In this document: piece after piece, positions 12,178-21,722 of the stretch
Layout: every line of letters starts with the position of its first letter
Numbering within the stretch: the first letter of the stretch is position 1
Origin: Spirochaetaceae bacterium
GTDB taxonomy: Bacteria > Spirochaetota > Spirochaetia > DSM-27196 > PWMO01
DNA length: 64,000 bases
Direction: 5' to 3'
Assembly (NCBI GenBank): GCA_007693945.1
Contig: RECP01000074.1
Span: 1-64,000, forward strand
The notes under the pieces: generated by a model
Told to the model about the DNA's origin: nothing
What the model saw: only the letters and a program-made list of their open reading frames with translations
The model's database searches: none
Position numbers and translations under genes: made by a program

Positions 12178-12651
12178 ATGAACAGCGTGGACGTGACAGT
12201 AGACGATGACCCCGATGACGCTCCGGAAGCAGCAGCAGTTGCGCGCTTCGCGGATACCGTTCTGCAGGAACTTGGGATCAAGAACTGGGAGTTGTCGCTG
12301 ACGCTGTGTGGCGACCGGCGCATGAAGACGTTGAATCGCGAGTTCCGTGACAGGGACGAAACAACCGACGTGCTCTCGTTTTCGCAGCTCGAAGGCGACC
12401 GGCCTCCTCCAGTGCACGGTACAGAAGAGGAACACACCGTCTTCGCCGGGGACATCGTTGTCTGTCTGCCACACGCGCGTCGTAATGCAATCCAGTTTGG
12501 CGTTGACGCCGAAGAGGAGGTCAAGCGTCTCATCGTGCACGGGGTGCTCCACCTTGCCGGTTACGAGCATGGCGACAACTCCTCCGAGCAGCCTATGCTA
12601 CGCGAGCAGGAACGGCTGGTGTCACGCTTGACGGAGGAGCGGCTTACTTGA
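12178..12651 (+). CDS. ybeY: endoribonuclease YbeY
   Basis: Zinc-dependent endoribonuclease involved in 16S rRNA 3' maturation and ribosome quality control. The 157-residue protein shows the family motif HGVLHLAGYEH, giving zinc ligands H121, H125 and H131. The upstream strand motif LNREFRDRDETTDVLSF is the usual substrate-binding region. The ATG follows the phoH stop with no gap, and the stop overlaps the next gene by four bases, so phoH-ybeY-corC form one translational unit. Confidence 0.95.
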   Translation: MNSVDVTVDDDPDDAPEAAAVARFADTVLQELGIKNWELSLTLCGDRRMKTLNREFRDRDETTDVLSFSQLEGDRPPPVHGTEEEHTVFAGDIVVCLPHARRNAIQFGVDAEEEVKRLIVHGVLHLAGYEHGDNSSEQPMLREQERLVSRLTEERLT

Positions 12652-13463
12652 AGCAGCGCGGGTTCTTGAGAAGACTGTTTCAGAATGGTGAACGGCCAAA
12701 CGATGACGGTGCGTCCGAGCTGTCGCTTGAGAAACAGGCGATGATCAAAGGTGTGTTGAGCCTTTCCGAGGTTACCGTCAAGGAAGTCATGGTGCCGCGC
12801 ATCGACGTCAACTTCATCGGTATTGAGTTGCAGCATTCGGACTTGATCGAGCGGGTTTCGGAAGCCGGCCATTCGCGTTTTCCGGTCCACAAGGATACTA
12901 TCGATAACGTAGTTGGCGTACTGTACGCCAAGGATCTGCTGCGGTTCCTGCTGACCAAGGAGGAGATCAACGTTGAGAAGATCATCCGTCGTCCATACTT
13001 TGTTCCGGAGAGCAAGCGGCTCGATTCTCTGTTGCGCGAGATGCAGCGGCGTCGGGTGCACATAGCGGTGGCGGTTGACGAATACGGCGGTGTATCCGGG
13101 ATCGTCTGTCTGGAGGACATCATCGAGGAAATCGTCGGCGATATCCAGGACGAGTTCGACAACGAGCGCGAGGATATTCTGGAAATTGGTGATAAGGTCT
13201 ACCTGTGTGATGCGCGCGTCGACATCGAGGATCTGAACGAGCAGCTCCACCTTGGCATTCCGGACGAAGACTTCGGAACGCTCGGAGGCTTTGTGTTTGA
13301 CCTGTTCGGAAAGATCCCGTCGCGTTACGAGAAAGCCAGTTACGGTGAGATGGATTTCATCATTCAGGAGATGGATGGACACAAGATCCGTACGGTGAAG
13401 ATCGTTGCGGTACAGGCACCGCACGGCAGTACTGCGAGCAAAGGCGAGGGTGACGTTGACTGA
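12648..13463 (+). CDS. corC: CBS-domain CorC/HlyC-like protein
   Basis: Cytosolic CorC-type protein: two CBS domains followed by a CorC_HlyC FAD/PCMH-like C-terminal domain, a family linked to magnesium and cobalt homeostasis. Residues about 30-155 hold the CBS pair (VKEVMVPRIDVNFIG, HSRFPVHKDTIDNVVGVLYAKDLL, VAVDEYGGVSGIVCLEDIIEEIVGDI), and about 175-260 the C-terminal domain (ILEIGDKVYLCDARVDIEDLNE). There is no membrane DUF21 domain. The start is TTG at 12648, overlapping the ybeY stop by four bases. The gene order with ybeY is widely conserved. Confidence 0.9.
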   Translation: MKQRGFLRRLFQNGERPNDDGASELSLEKQAMIKGVLSLSEVTVKEVMVPRIDVNFIGIELQHSDLIERVSEAGHSRFPVHKDTIDNVVGVLYAKDLLRFLLTKEEINVEKIIRRPYFVPESKRLDSLLREMQRRRVHIAVAVDEYGGVSGIVCLEDIIEEIVGDIQDEFDNEREDILEIGDKVYLCDARVDIEDLNEQLHLGIPDEDFGTLGGFVFDLFGKIPSRYEKASYGEMDFIIQEMDGHKIRTVKIVAVQAPHGSTASKGEGDVD

Positions 13464-15447
13464 TCGACACGGCAGAATCACCGTACTTGCGATGTTGGTG
13501 ATCTTGGGGTGTGCCTGGGCCTGGGAGCCGCTGCCGGCTCAGGTGGCCGCGGCGGTCAGCCACCACCAGCGTGGTGTGCGCGCACTGCAGGCCGGAGACG
13601 CCTATCAGGCCATCGAGGAATTCTCGGCGGCTCTGGTCGAGAATCCGTCCTACTATGAGGCGCACAAGGGGATGGCCGAGGCGTACTATCGGCTCGACGA
13701 GTACGACCAGGCGCTGGCGTCGGTGCGCCGGGCGGCGTCACTGCGTCGCGATGACGTTCGCCTGCAGAATCTGGAGGGTCGTATCCAGATCGGTCTTGGC
13801 AACGTTGCTCAGGCGGGCCGGCTCTTTGACCAGATTCTGGCGCGCGAGCGCAACAACATCGATGCCCTGATCGGGCGCGCCGAGCTGGCGGTGGCCCAGG
13901 GACGGACCGATGAGGCTGCCCGCCGCTACAATGAGGCAATCCGGTTGGAGCCAAACGAGCGTCGCGCATTGCTGGCGCTGGCGATTCTCTACGACTACCT
14001 GGAAGAATCCGAGCGGGCTGAGCAGTACATCCGCCTGGCCGTGCGTTATCACCCGCAGAACGCGGTCGCCCATCTGCTGGCGGCCGAGCACTATCTGCAG
14101 CGCAGCCGGGTTCTGGAAGCCGAACGACACGCATCCACCGCATTGACCATTGAACCGCAGTCAACCGACGCATTGTTCACGCTGGCACACCTGGCGCTGA
14201 TACGCGCCGATTACGACGAGGTGCTGGACAGAGTTGAGCAACTGTTGGAGATCGATCGCCGTGATTACCGCGCATGGTATCTGCGCGGCGTGTCACTGGC
14301 GGAGATCGGAAACCTCGATGAAGCGCTGCGCAGCTACCGCATGGCGTTAACGGTACGGCCGGACGAGGAGATTCCGCGGCTGGCGGCCGAGCAGGCGCTG
14401 CTTGATCGTACCGACGTCGAGGATTTACGGCGCCACGAGTTCGCTCAGCACCATTTTGTGCGGGCGCGCAGTTTTGTGGACCGCAACCTCTTCACACGCG
14501 CCATGACCGCCTATCGCCGCGGCATTCAGCTTGATCCGTACAATCGTGAAGGCCGCCTGGGCTACGCCGAGCTCTTCCGGCTGCGCGGCTATCGGGCACG
14601 ATACCTTCAGGAGCTGCGCGTGATGGAAGAATACGGACTCGGAAGCCCCGCGATTGATGACCGCATCGAGGCGTTTGAGAGCGCCCTGGCGGACAGCGTC
14701 GCTGTGCGCTGGAACGTTGACCAGTTCAGTCTCGCGGCGGCACGGACACGCTTTGAAATCTTTGTGCACGAGGCTCCGGTGACGTCGGACTACCCGCAGT
14801 CGGACCACTTTCTGTCGCGGCAGTTTCGCAATGAATTACTGGCCTACGAGGCAATTGAGGTACCGAGCGATCCGCTGCGCAGCCAGAACTTTGCCGCGGC
14901 CTTCCGTGAGGCTCGACGACGCAACGCGGATTACTTCGTGGTGCTTGAGTTCTCGCAGGCCGACCGCTCGTTTCAGGTGCACGCCCGAGTCTACGTCGGA
15001 CGTACCGGTACGGAGATCGGCAGTATTCGCGCCAACCGCAGCGGCAACGACCGCGTACAGCGCGCGCTGCATGCGGTGGGCGGTGAAGTACACGCCATGA
15101 TTCCGTTGCGGGGCACGGTTCAGCAGCGCGAAGCCGAGCGGTTGCTGGTGAACCTCGGCAGTCTTCACGACGTGGCCGTCAATGATACGCTCGACATAGT
15201 TCGACGCGGCGCCCTGGTGCTGCGCAGTGACGCTCCCGGCTACATGTACTCCAGTTCCGATGTTCTGGGCACCTGGCGCGTCACGCGCGTCGATGACCTG
15301 GTGTCCGAAGGTACGCTGAGTAGCCGAACGGTGTTTGACTATGTCAATGTGGGGGATGAAGTTGTGCGGCAGCCTGATGAATCGGCCACCGCGGCCGAGA
15401 CCGATCTGTTTCCGCCGATTTACCGCCGCATCCGCAGTATTCGATAA
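13456..15447 (+). CDS. exported TPR-repeat protein
   Basis: A protein of about 663 residues with a hydrophobic signal segment (ITVLAMLVILGCAWAWEPLPAQ) followed by about ten tetratricopeptide repeats, for example HHQRGVRALQAGDAYQAIEEFSAAL and AHKGMAEAYYRLDEYDQALASVRRA. The last 250 residues are not repeats and form a mixed alpha/beta domain (AIEVPSDPLRSQNFAAAFREARRRNADYFVVLEFSQ), reminiscent of proteins that assemble envelope complexes. The start is uncertain: TTG at 13456 has GAGG six bases upstream, GTG at 13450 is possible. It begins inside the corC 3' end. Function unknown. Confidence 0.75.
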   Translation: MTDRHGRITVLAMLVILGCAWAWEPLPAQVAAAVSHHQRGVRALQAGDAYQAIEEFSAALVENPSYYEAHKGMAEAYYRLDEYDQALASVRRAASLRRDDVRLQNLEGRIQIGLGNVAQAGRLFDQILARERNNIDALIGRAELAVAQGRTDEAARRYNEAIRLEPNERRALLALAILYDYLEESERAEQYIRLAVRYHPQNAVAHLLAAEHYLQRSRVLEAERHASTALTIEPQSTDALFTLAHLALIRADYDEVLDRVEQLLEIDRRDYRAWYLRGVSLAEIGNLDEALRSYRMALTVRPDEEIPRLAAEQALLDRTDVEDLRRHEFAQHHFVRARSFVDRNLFTRAMTAYRRGIQLDPYNREGRLGYAELFRLRGYRARYLQELRVMEEYGLGSPAIDDRIEAFESALADSVAVRWNVDQFSLAAARTRFEIFVHEAPVTSDYPQSDHFLSRQFRNELLAYEAIEVPSDPLRSQNFAAAFREARRRNADYFVVLEFSQADRSFQVHARVYVGRTGTEIGSIRANRSGNDRVQRALHAVGGEVHAMIPLRGTVQQREAERLLVNLGSLHDVAVNDTLDIVRRGALVLRSDAPGYMYSSSDVLGTWRVTRVDDLVSEGTLSSRTVFDYVNVGDEVVRQPDESATAAETDLFPPIYRRIRSIR

Positions 15448-15463
15448 TCTTTTACCGATATAG

Positions 15464-16543
<1,080 letters not shown>

Positions 16544-16555
16544 CGGAGGCGAAGC

Positions 16556-17737
16556 ATGGCTGTTCGGACCGTACGCGAAGCGGATCTTGAGAACAAGAAG
16601 GTCCTGGTCCGCGTAGATTTCAACGTGCCCTTGAAAGAGGGCGCGGTCACTGATGATACTCGTATACGCGCGGCGCTGCCGACGCTGAACTACATTCTCG
16701 ATCAACCCGGCACGTCGTTGATACTGATGAGTCACCTGGGCCGTCCCAAGGACGGCCCCGACCCCCGGTTCAGCCTCAAGCCGGTGGCCGCCCGGCTTGA
16801 GGAGTTGATCGGCCGACCGGTGGAGATTGCCGAGGACTGCGTCGGACCGGTTGCCGAACGGGCGGCGGCGCAGCTGAAGGCCGGCGGCATACTGCTGCTG
16901 GAAAACGTGCGCTTTCACAAAGCCGAGACCGCCAATGACGCGGATTTCTCGGCGCAGCTGGCCAGGCTCGGCGAGGTCTACGTCAATGACGCCTTCGGCT
17001 CGGCTCATCGCGCCCACGCTTCCACTGAAGGCGTGGCGCATCTGCTGCCGGCATACGCGGGCTTTCTTATCGAGAAAGAGGTTGCGTTCTTTGAGCCGGT
17101 TCTCAGGAACCCCGCCCAGCCTTTTGTGGCGATTGTCGGAGGTGCAAAAGTATCGAGCAAGATCGCGGTGCTGGAATCGTTGCTGCCCAACTGCTCGACG
17201 CTGGTGATCGGTGGCGGGATGTCGTATACGTTTCTGAAGGCGCAGGGGCACGAGATCGGAAAGTCGCTTGTAGAAGATGACTTCGTGGAGACCGCCAGGT
17301 CGCTGCTGAAGGCGGCCCAGGACGAGGGCGTTGAGGTTGTGCTCCCCGTTGATCATACGGTTGCTGCCGAGTTCAGTGAAGATGCCGCGGCGGAGGCCGT
17401 CGACAGTGTCGACATCCCGGCTGACAAGATCGGTATGGATATCGGTCCACGCAGCGTTGAGAAACTGAGGTCGATCATCTCGCAGGCCAGGACGGTCCTG
17501 TGGAATGGGCCACTGGGAGTATTTGAGTTTGAGAACTTCTCCGGCGGTACCCTCGAAGTAGCGAAGATGGTGGCCGATTGCCGGGGCACTACGATTGTCG
17601 GCGGCGGTGACTCCGTGGCGGCAGCCAACAAATTCGGTGTGGCCGACCGCATCGATCACGTGTCAACTGGTGGCGGCGCGTCGCTGGAGTTTCTGGAAGG
17701 TAAGGTGCTGCCGGGGATCAAGGCGCTGGAAACGTAG
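16556..17737 (+). CDS. pgk: phosphoglycerate kinase
   Basis: Transfers phosphate from 1,3-bisphosphoglycerate to ADP. The 393 residues are of normal length. Visible motifs are VLVRVDFNVPL near the N terminus, LMSHLGRPK, the ENVRFHKAE loop, and the C-terminal nucleotide site GGGDSVAAANKFG with HVSTGGGASLEFLEGK. GGAGGCGAAGC precedes the ATG. It is second in the gapA-pgk-tpiA-secG run. Confidence 0.98.
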   Translation: MAVRTVREADLENKKVLVRVDFNVPLKEGAVTDDTRIRAALPTLNYILDQPGTSLILMSHLGRPKDGPDPRFSLKPVAARLEELIGRPVEIAEDCVGPVAERAAAQLKAGGILLLENVRFHKAETANDADFSAQLARLGEVYVNDAFGSAHRAHASTEGVAHLLPAYAGFLIEKEVAFFEPVLRNPAQPFVAIVGGAKVSSKIAVLESLLPNCSTLVIGGGMSYTFLKAQGHEIGKSLVEDDFVETARSLLKAAQDEGVEVVLPVDHTVAAEFSEDAAAEAVDSVDIPADKIGMDIGPRSVEKLRSIISQARTVLWNGPLGVFEFENFSGGTLEVAKMVADCRGTTIVGGGDSVAAANKFGVADRIDHVSTGGGASLEFLEGKVLPGIKALET

Positions 17738-17777
17738 GACGCCATCATCGGGCGTGCGCACAGGAAGGAGGCCTTTT

Positions 17778-18533
17778 GTGAGAAGACCGTACATTGCGGG
17801 CAACTGGAAGATGCACAAGACGTGCGCCGAGGCGGCGGCTTTTGCCGCGCTGCTGCGCGATGCGCTCGACGACGCGCCGCACACCGTGATGGTTGCTCCG
17901 CCGTTTACCGCGCTGGCCGCGGTCTCCGAGGTTCTGAAGGGGTCGGCTATCCTGCTGGGCGCGCAGAACATGGCCGCTGAAGAAACGGGCGCACATACCG
18001 GCGAGGTTTCGGTGCTCATGCTCGAGGAGCTGGGCGTGTCGGCTGTCATTCTGGGGCATTCAGAGCGTCGCCACACCTATGGCGAGACCGACGAGCTGAT
18101 CAACGCCAAAGTCAAGCTGGCGCTGGCGCACGGCCTCACCGCAATCCTGTGCATAGGAGAAACGCTGGATGAACGTGAGGCCGGCCTGGTAACCGCAGTG
18201 GTAGAGCGGCAGCTGGAGAAAGGGCTGCAGGGGGTCCGCGAGGCGCAGCTCAACGGCGTAGTTATAGCGTACGAGCCGGTGTGGGCAATTGGAACCGGCA
18301 GGACGGCAACCCCGGATGACGCCGACAGCGTCCACCGTGTAGTACGCAACAAGATCGCAGCCCTCTATTCCAAACGAGCTGCAGATGATATGGTGATCCA
18401 GTACGGGGGCTCGGTCAAGCCTGATAATGCCGCCGGTTTGATGGCAAAGCCCAACATTGACGGTGCGCTGGTGGGCGGAGCCTCTCTGAAACCTGAATCA
18501 TTTATCCCGATCGCACGTTTTGATCGGGGTTGA
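17778..18533 (+). CDS. tpiA: triosephosphate isomerase
   Basis: Interconverts dihydroxyacetone phosphate and glyceraldehyde-3-phosphate. With a GTG start at 17778 the protein has 251 residues and the canonical N terminus YIAGNWKMHK (K11). Catalytic H94 lies in ILGHSERR and E166 in AYEPVWAIGTG. AAGGAGG lies six bases before the GTG. Upstream in-frame starts would add an unrelated extension inside pgk. The stop is 10 bp before secG. Confidence 0.97.
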   Translation: MRRPYIAGNWKMHKTCAEAAAFAALLRDALDDAPHTVMVAPPFTALAAVSEVLKGSAILLGAQNMAAEETGAHTGEVSVLMLEELGVSAVILGHSERRHTYGETDELINAKVKLALAHGLTAILCIGETLDEREAGLVTAVVERQLEKGLQGVREAQLNGVVIAYEPVWAIGTGRTATPDDADSVHRVVRNKIAALYSKRAADDMVIQYGGSVKPDNAAGLMAKPNIDGALVGGASLKPESFIPIARFDRG

Positions 18534-18543
18534 GGGAGAAAGA

Positions 18544-18945
18544 ATGGGATTGCTGAGCATACTACTGCTCGTTCTGTTTGTTATTACGGCACTGTTGCTG
18601 ATTGGCATTGTGATGATCCAGGACGAGGGCGGAGAGGGCCTGGGCGGTATCTTCGGCGGTGGAGCTTCGGCTCAGGTCGGTAACCGCTCGGGCAATATAC
18701 TCACAAAGACCACGAGTATACTGGGTGCAGTATTCCTGTTGAGCTCCTTTGGTCTGGCCTGGATGGGACGTACTGCGGATGCGAGCGATGTGGAAGCCGC
18801 CGCGCGGCGTCTGCAGGATGGCGATGCTGTCGAGTGGTGGCGCACCGATGATGCCCCACAACCGGAAATGGAGCTTCCCGAGCTGGACGGAGGGCGATTG
18901 GTCGATCCGGCACCGGACAACGGCCAATCTGGTTCGGAAGACTAG
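18544..18945 (+). CDS. secG: preprotein translocase subunit SecG
   Basis: Small membrane partner of SecYE. In 133 residues there are two membrane helices (about 3-22 and 57-75) separated by the family segment MIQDEGGEGLGGIFGGGASAQVGNRSGNILTKTT. The C-terminal 55 residues are a longer acidic tail than usual (ending QSGSED). GGGAGAAAG precedes the ATG. Its place behind tpiA is common in bacteria. Confidence 0.93.
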   Translation: MGLLSILLLVLFVITALLLIGIVMIQDEGGEGLGGIFGGGASAQVGNRSGNILTKTTSILGAVFLLSSFGLAWMGRTADASDVEAAARRLQDGDAVEWWRTDDAPQPEMELPELDGGRLVDPAPDNGQSGSED

Positions 18946-18977
18946 CCGCTCTTCGATAGTGCCGCGCGGGAGGAGTC

Positions 18978-19388
18978 ATGCGTGTTGCTGCCGTATTTGT
19001 GCCAGGGAGAAATCGAGACCGCCTGCGGGAGTTCACCAGGTCACTGGCGCGCGGCATCGAGGCCCAGGGTCACCAGGTAGACCTGATTGACGCCGGGCGT
19101 GATGTCAATGCCCGGCTCGGTATCTATCAGTACGTTGCAATCGGAACCGAGCAGACCAGTTTTTTCGGCGGCCGTATTCCGGGGCGCATAACGGAGTTTC
19201 TCAAGAACGCCGGTGTTTTGAGCGGCAAGAAGAGTTTTGCGTTTGTCGTCAAGAAACCCGTAGGAGCCGGTAAGGCACTCTCGCGTCTGATGAAGGTCAT
19301 GGAAGGCGAAGGCATGTTCATCCGTTTCTCCGAAGTCGTTGGGTCTACGGGCGAGGCGGAGGCGGTAGGGAAGAGACTGCAGATTTAA
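18978..19388 (+). CDS. flavodoxin-like protein
   Basis: A 136-residue protein with the alternating strand-helix pattern of a flavodoxin fold: an N-terminal strand-loop-helix VAAVFVPGRNRDRLREFTRSLARG, then YQYVAIGTEQTSFFGGRIPGRITEFL and KKSFAFVVKK. The usual phosphate-binding TGNT loop is not recognisable, so flavin binding is uncertain. GGGAGGAG precedes the ATG. The J-domain gene follows 5 bp later, suggesting co-expression. Function unknown. Confidence 0.7.
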   Translation: MRVAAVFVPGRNRDRLREFTRSLARGIEAQGHQVDLIDAGRDVNARLGIYQYVAIGTEQTSFFGGRIPGRITEFLKNAGVLSGKKSFAFVVKKPVGAGKALSRLMKVMEGEGMFIRFSEVVGSTGEAEAVGKRLQI

Positions 19389-19393
19389 GGGCC

Positions 19394-20182
19394 GTGCAGA
19401 GCTATTACGATCTTCTACAGGTTGAGATCTCCTGCTCGCCGGAAGAGTTGCGTACGGCGTTTCGCCGCCGTGCCAAGGAACTGCATCCTGACGTAACATC
19501 AGCCGCCGAGAGCGTGGAAACCATGCGCCTGCTGATTCAGGCGTACCGCACCCTCAGTGACCCGATCCTGCGCGAGGATTACGATCGACGCCACGGTGTG
19601 CACCTCGGTGCGGTTCGCTTCGATTACCGCGAGTTCCTGCGGGAACGGTGCGATGATCTGACCAGTCAGGCCAGACTGATTTTCTTTGACCTGCTGCACA
19701 ATAGCGCCGAGCAGGCCCTGGAGCTCTACGGGCAGCTTGGTGCCGGCAACGGGTTCCGGCTTCAGGATCATCTTGATCGCGAAGACTTCATGGATTGCGC
19801 CTACCTGTTGGCCGAGGAGTATGAACGGCGCGGCGAGTTGAACAAAGCGTACGATTTACTGGTCGATATCGTGCGCTTCGAACGCGAACGGCCGTACTTC
19901 AGGCATTTCTTCGAAGAGGTCACCGCGCGCTTGCGCTCGATTGTCTGCTTCCGCATGCCGGCGATACTGGAAACTGATCAGGTTATCAGACGGCTGGATG
20001 AACTCGTAGATCTGCACTTCACGCGCAAGGACACCGCGTTCTTCCTGAAGAAGGCCGCCGAACTGCATCTGGAAAACGACAACGTTGGCGATGCGGCAGA
20101 GTGCCTCAGGCGCGGCCTTGAGCTGGACCAGAAACTCAGTGGACACAAGAAGCTGCTGGAGAAGATCGCCCGCTACGCCTGA
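19394..20182 (+). CDS. J-domain protein
   Basis: N-terminal J domain (about 1-70: YYDLLQVEISCSPEELRTAFRRRAKELHPDV...YRTLSDPILREDYDRRHG) with the HPD tripeptide needed to stimulate DnaK. The remaining 190 residues are helical and TPR-like (AYLLAEEYERRGELNKAYDLL, AAECLRRGLELDQKLSGHKKLL) and lack the Gly/Phe and zinc-finger regions of DnaJ. It is therefore a specialised co-chaperone rather than DnaJ itself. Start is GTG at 19394, 5 bp after the preceding gene. 262 residues. Confidence 0.88.
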   Translation: MQSYYDLLQVEISCSPEELRTAFRRRAKELHPDVTSAAESVETMRLLIQAYRTLSDPILREDYDRRHGVHLGAVRFDYREFLRERCDDLTSQARLIFFDLLHNSAEQALELYGQLGAGNGFRLQDHLDREDFMDCAYLLAEEYERRGELNKAYDLLVDIVRFERERPYFRHFFEEVTARLRSIVCFRMPAILETDQVIRRLDELVDLHFTRKDTAFFLKKAAELHLENDNVGDAAECLRRGLELDQKLSGHKKLLEKIARYA

Positions 20183-20258
20183 GCGGGGGTGTGAAAGAAG
20201 CCGGGGCGCGTGCTATGATGGCAGAAGAAGAAGGGTAGATTCTCAAAGGGTATTTTGA

Positions 20259-21296
20259 ATGAAACGTTTTTGGGGTTTTGTTTTCCTGTGCGCGCTGTCC
20301 GGCGCAGTGGCCGGTGCCCAGATTCTGGATCAACCGGTTGCGGTTGTCCGCCTGACCGAGACGGTCAATATCGGTCAGCGTGAGCTGCGGCAGCAGGCGC
20401 GCTTGCTGGAGCAGCAGATTGGCCGGGAGCTGACTCTCGACAACCGCCGGGAGTTACTGGAAGCACAGATTGCCGAGGTTCTGATCAGTCAGGCGGCTAA
20501 ACGGGCAAATATCCGTGTCAGTGAATCAGAGATCAATCAGGCCATTACGCAGCAACGGCAGTCTCTCGGGCAGCCGGTGACCGACGAACAGTTCCGGCGC
20601 ATAGTGGAACAGCAGATGGGAATGAACTGGTCTGAGTATCGCGAACAGATCCGTGAACGGCTGGTGCAGGAGAAGTATGTGCTCGAGAAGCGGCGCAGCC
20701 TTCTGGAGTCAGCCGAGACTCCCACTGATCGCGAAATACGCGATTTTTACGAGGATAACGCAACGCAGTTCACCAATCCGACGATGGTGCGCTTCAAGCA
20801 CGTATTCATCGACACGCGCAACCTCTCCAGCCAGGACAAGGCTGCGCGCCGGCGGCTGGCCGACGAGCTGTTGCGTTCCGTGCGCAACGGCGTTAGTAGT
20901 ATCGATCAGCTGATTGACGATTCGGACGACGATGCCAGGTTCTCCGGCGGGGATTTCGGCTATCTGATTCGGCAGGAGTCTCCGCAGGCACAGCTGCTGG
21001 GCCGCTCTTTTGTCAACCAGGTGTTCGAACTCGAGGAGGGTCAGCTGGCACGCGACGTGCTGGAGTCCAATGTCGGGTACCACATTGTGCAGGTGACGCA
21101 CCGCCGCAGTGCGCGACTGCTTCAACTGGACGATCCGGTTTTCCCGGGACAGAGCACGACGGTGCGAGACCAGATTCGCAACCACCTGGCGCTCAGCAAC
21201 CAGCAACGCGCGTTCCAGCGCGCCATCAACGAAGTAGTCGATGAGTTGCGACAAGAGGCCGATGTAACGCTCTACGAAGAAAACCTGAACTGGTAA
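20259..21296 (+). CDS. SurA/parvulin-type peptidylprolyl isomerase
   Basis: Periplasmic folding factor for outer-membrane proteins. The 345 residues comprise a signal peptide (to GAVAGAQ near residue 20), a SurA_N-like helical domain (about 20-155) and a parvulin domain (about 165-290: TMVRFKHVFIDTR, DARFSGGDFGYLIRQ, LARDVLESNVGYHIVQVTHRR). It ends with a helical tail. An AAAGGG element precedes the ATG. Its neighbourhood with envelope genes and HtrA fits envelope quality control. Confidence 0.88.
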   Translation: MKRFWGFVFLCALSGAVAGAQILDQPVAVVRLTETVNIGQRELRQQARLLEQQIGRELTLDNRRELLEAQIAEVLISQAAKRANIRVSESEINQAITQQRQSLGQPVTDEQFRRIVEQQMGMNWSEYREQIRERLVQEKYVLEKRRSLLESAETPTDREIRDFYEDNATQFTNPTMVRFKHVFIDTRNLSSQDKAARRRLADELLRSVRNGVSSIDQLIDDSDDDARFSGGDFGYLIRQESPQAQLLGRSFVNQVFELEEGQLARDVLESNVGYHIVQVTHRRSARLLQLDDPVFPGQSTTVRDQIRNHLALSNQQRAFQRAINEVVDELRQEADVTLYEENLNW

Positions 21297-21302
21297 GCGA
21301 GG

Positions 21303-21722
21303 ATGGGAAACCGGCGGCAGGGACGCATACTTGCCTTTCAGGCGCTCTACTGCTGGGACGCCGCCGGTCCGCCGGCCGAGCAGCTGCTGTCGTTCGGGTG
21401 GCTCGATGGTGAAGCTGGAGTCTGCGTCCCGGCCAGGGCCAGAGAGTTTGCAGAACTGTTGATTGCAGGGACAATCGACAATATTGAATCCATCGATCGG
21501 CACATCCGGGAGCAACTTCATCATTGGGATTTCGGGCGGCTCGCGCGCGTCGATCTGGCTATTCTGCGCGTCGGAGTCTACGCCCTGCTGTACCAACCCG
21601 ACATTCCGGCCTCGGTCACTATAGATGAAGCCATCGACATAGCGCGCGAGTATGGCGCTGAGGAGAGTTACCGATTTGTTAACGGCGTACTCGACGGCGT
21701 GCGTAAGGGGCAAAGCGCATGA
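21303..21722 (+). CDS. nusB: transcription antitermination protein NusB
   Basis: RNA-binding partner of S10/NusE in rRNA antitermination. The 139 residues are normal. The N terminus NRRQGRILAFQALYCWD and the C-terminal INEAIDIAREYGAEESYRFVNGVLD-like segment (here TIDEAIDIAREYGAEESYRFVNG) are family hallmarks. The ATG follows the surA-like stop by 6 bp. The stop overlaps the next ATG by four bases. Confidence 0.95.
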   Translation: MGNRRQGRILAFQALYCWDAAGPPAEQLLSFGWLDGEAGVCVPARAREFAELLIAGTIDNIESIDRHIREQLHHWDFGRLARVDLAILRVGVYALLYQPDIPASVTIDEAIDIAREYGAEESYRFVNGVLDGVRKGQSA

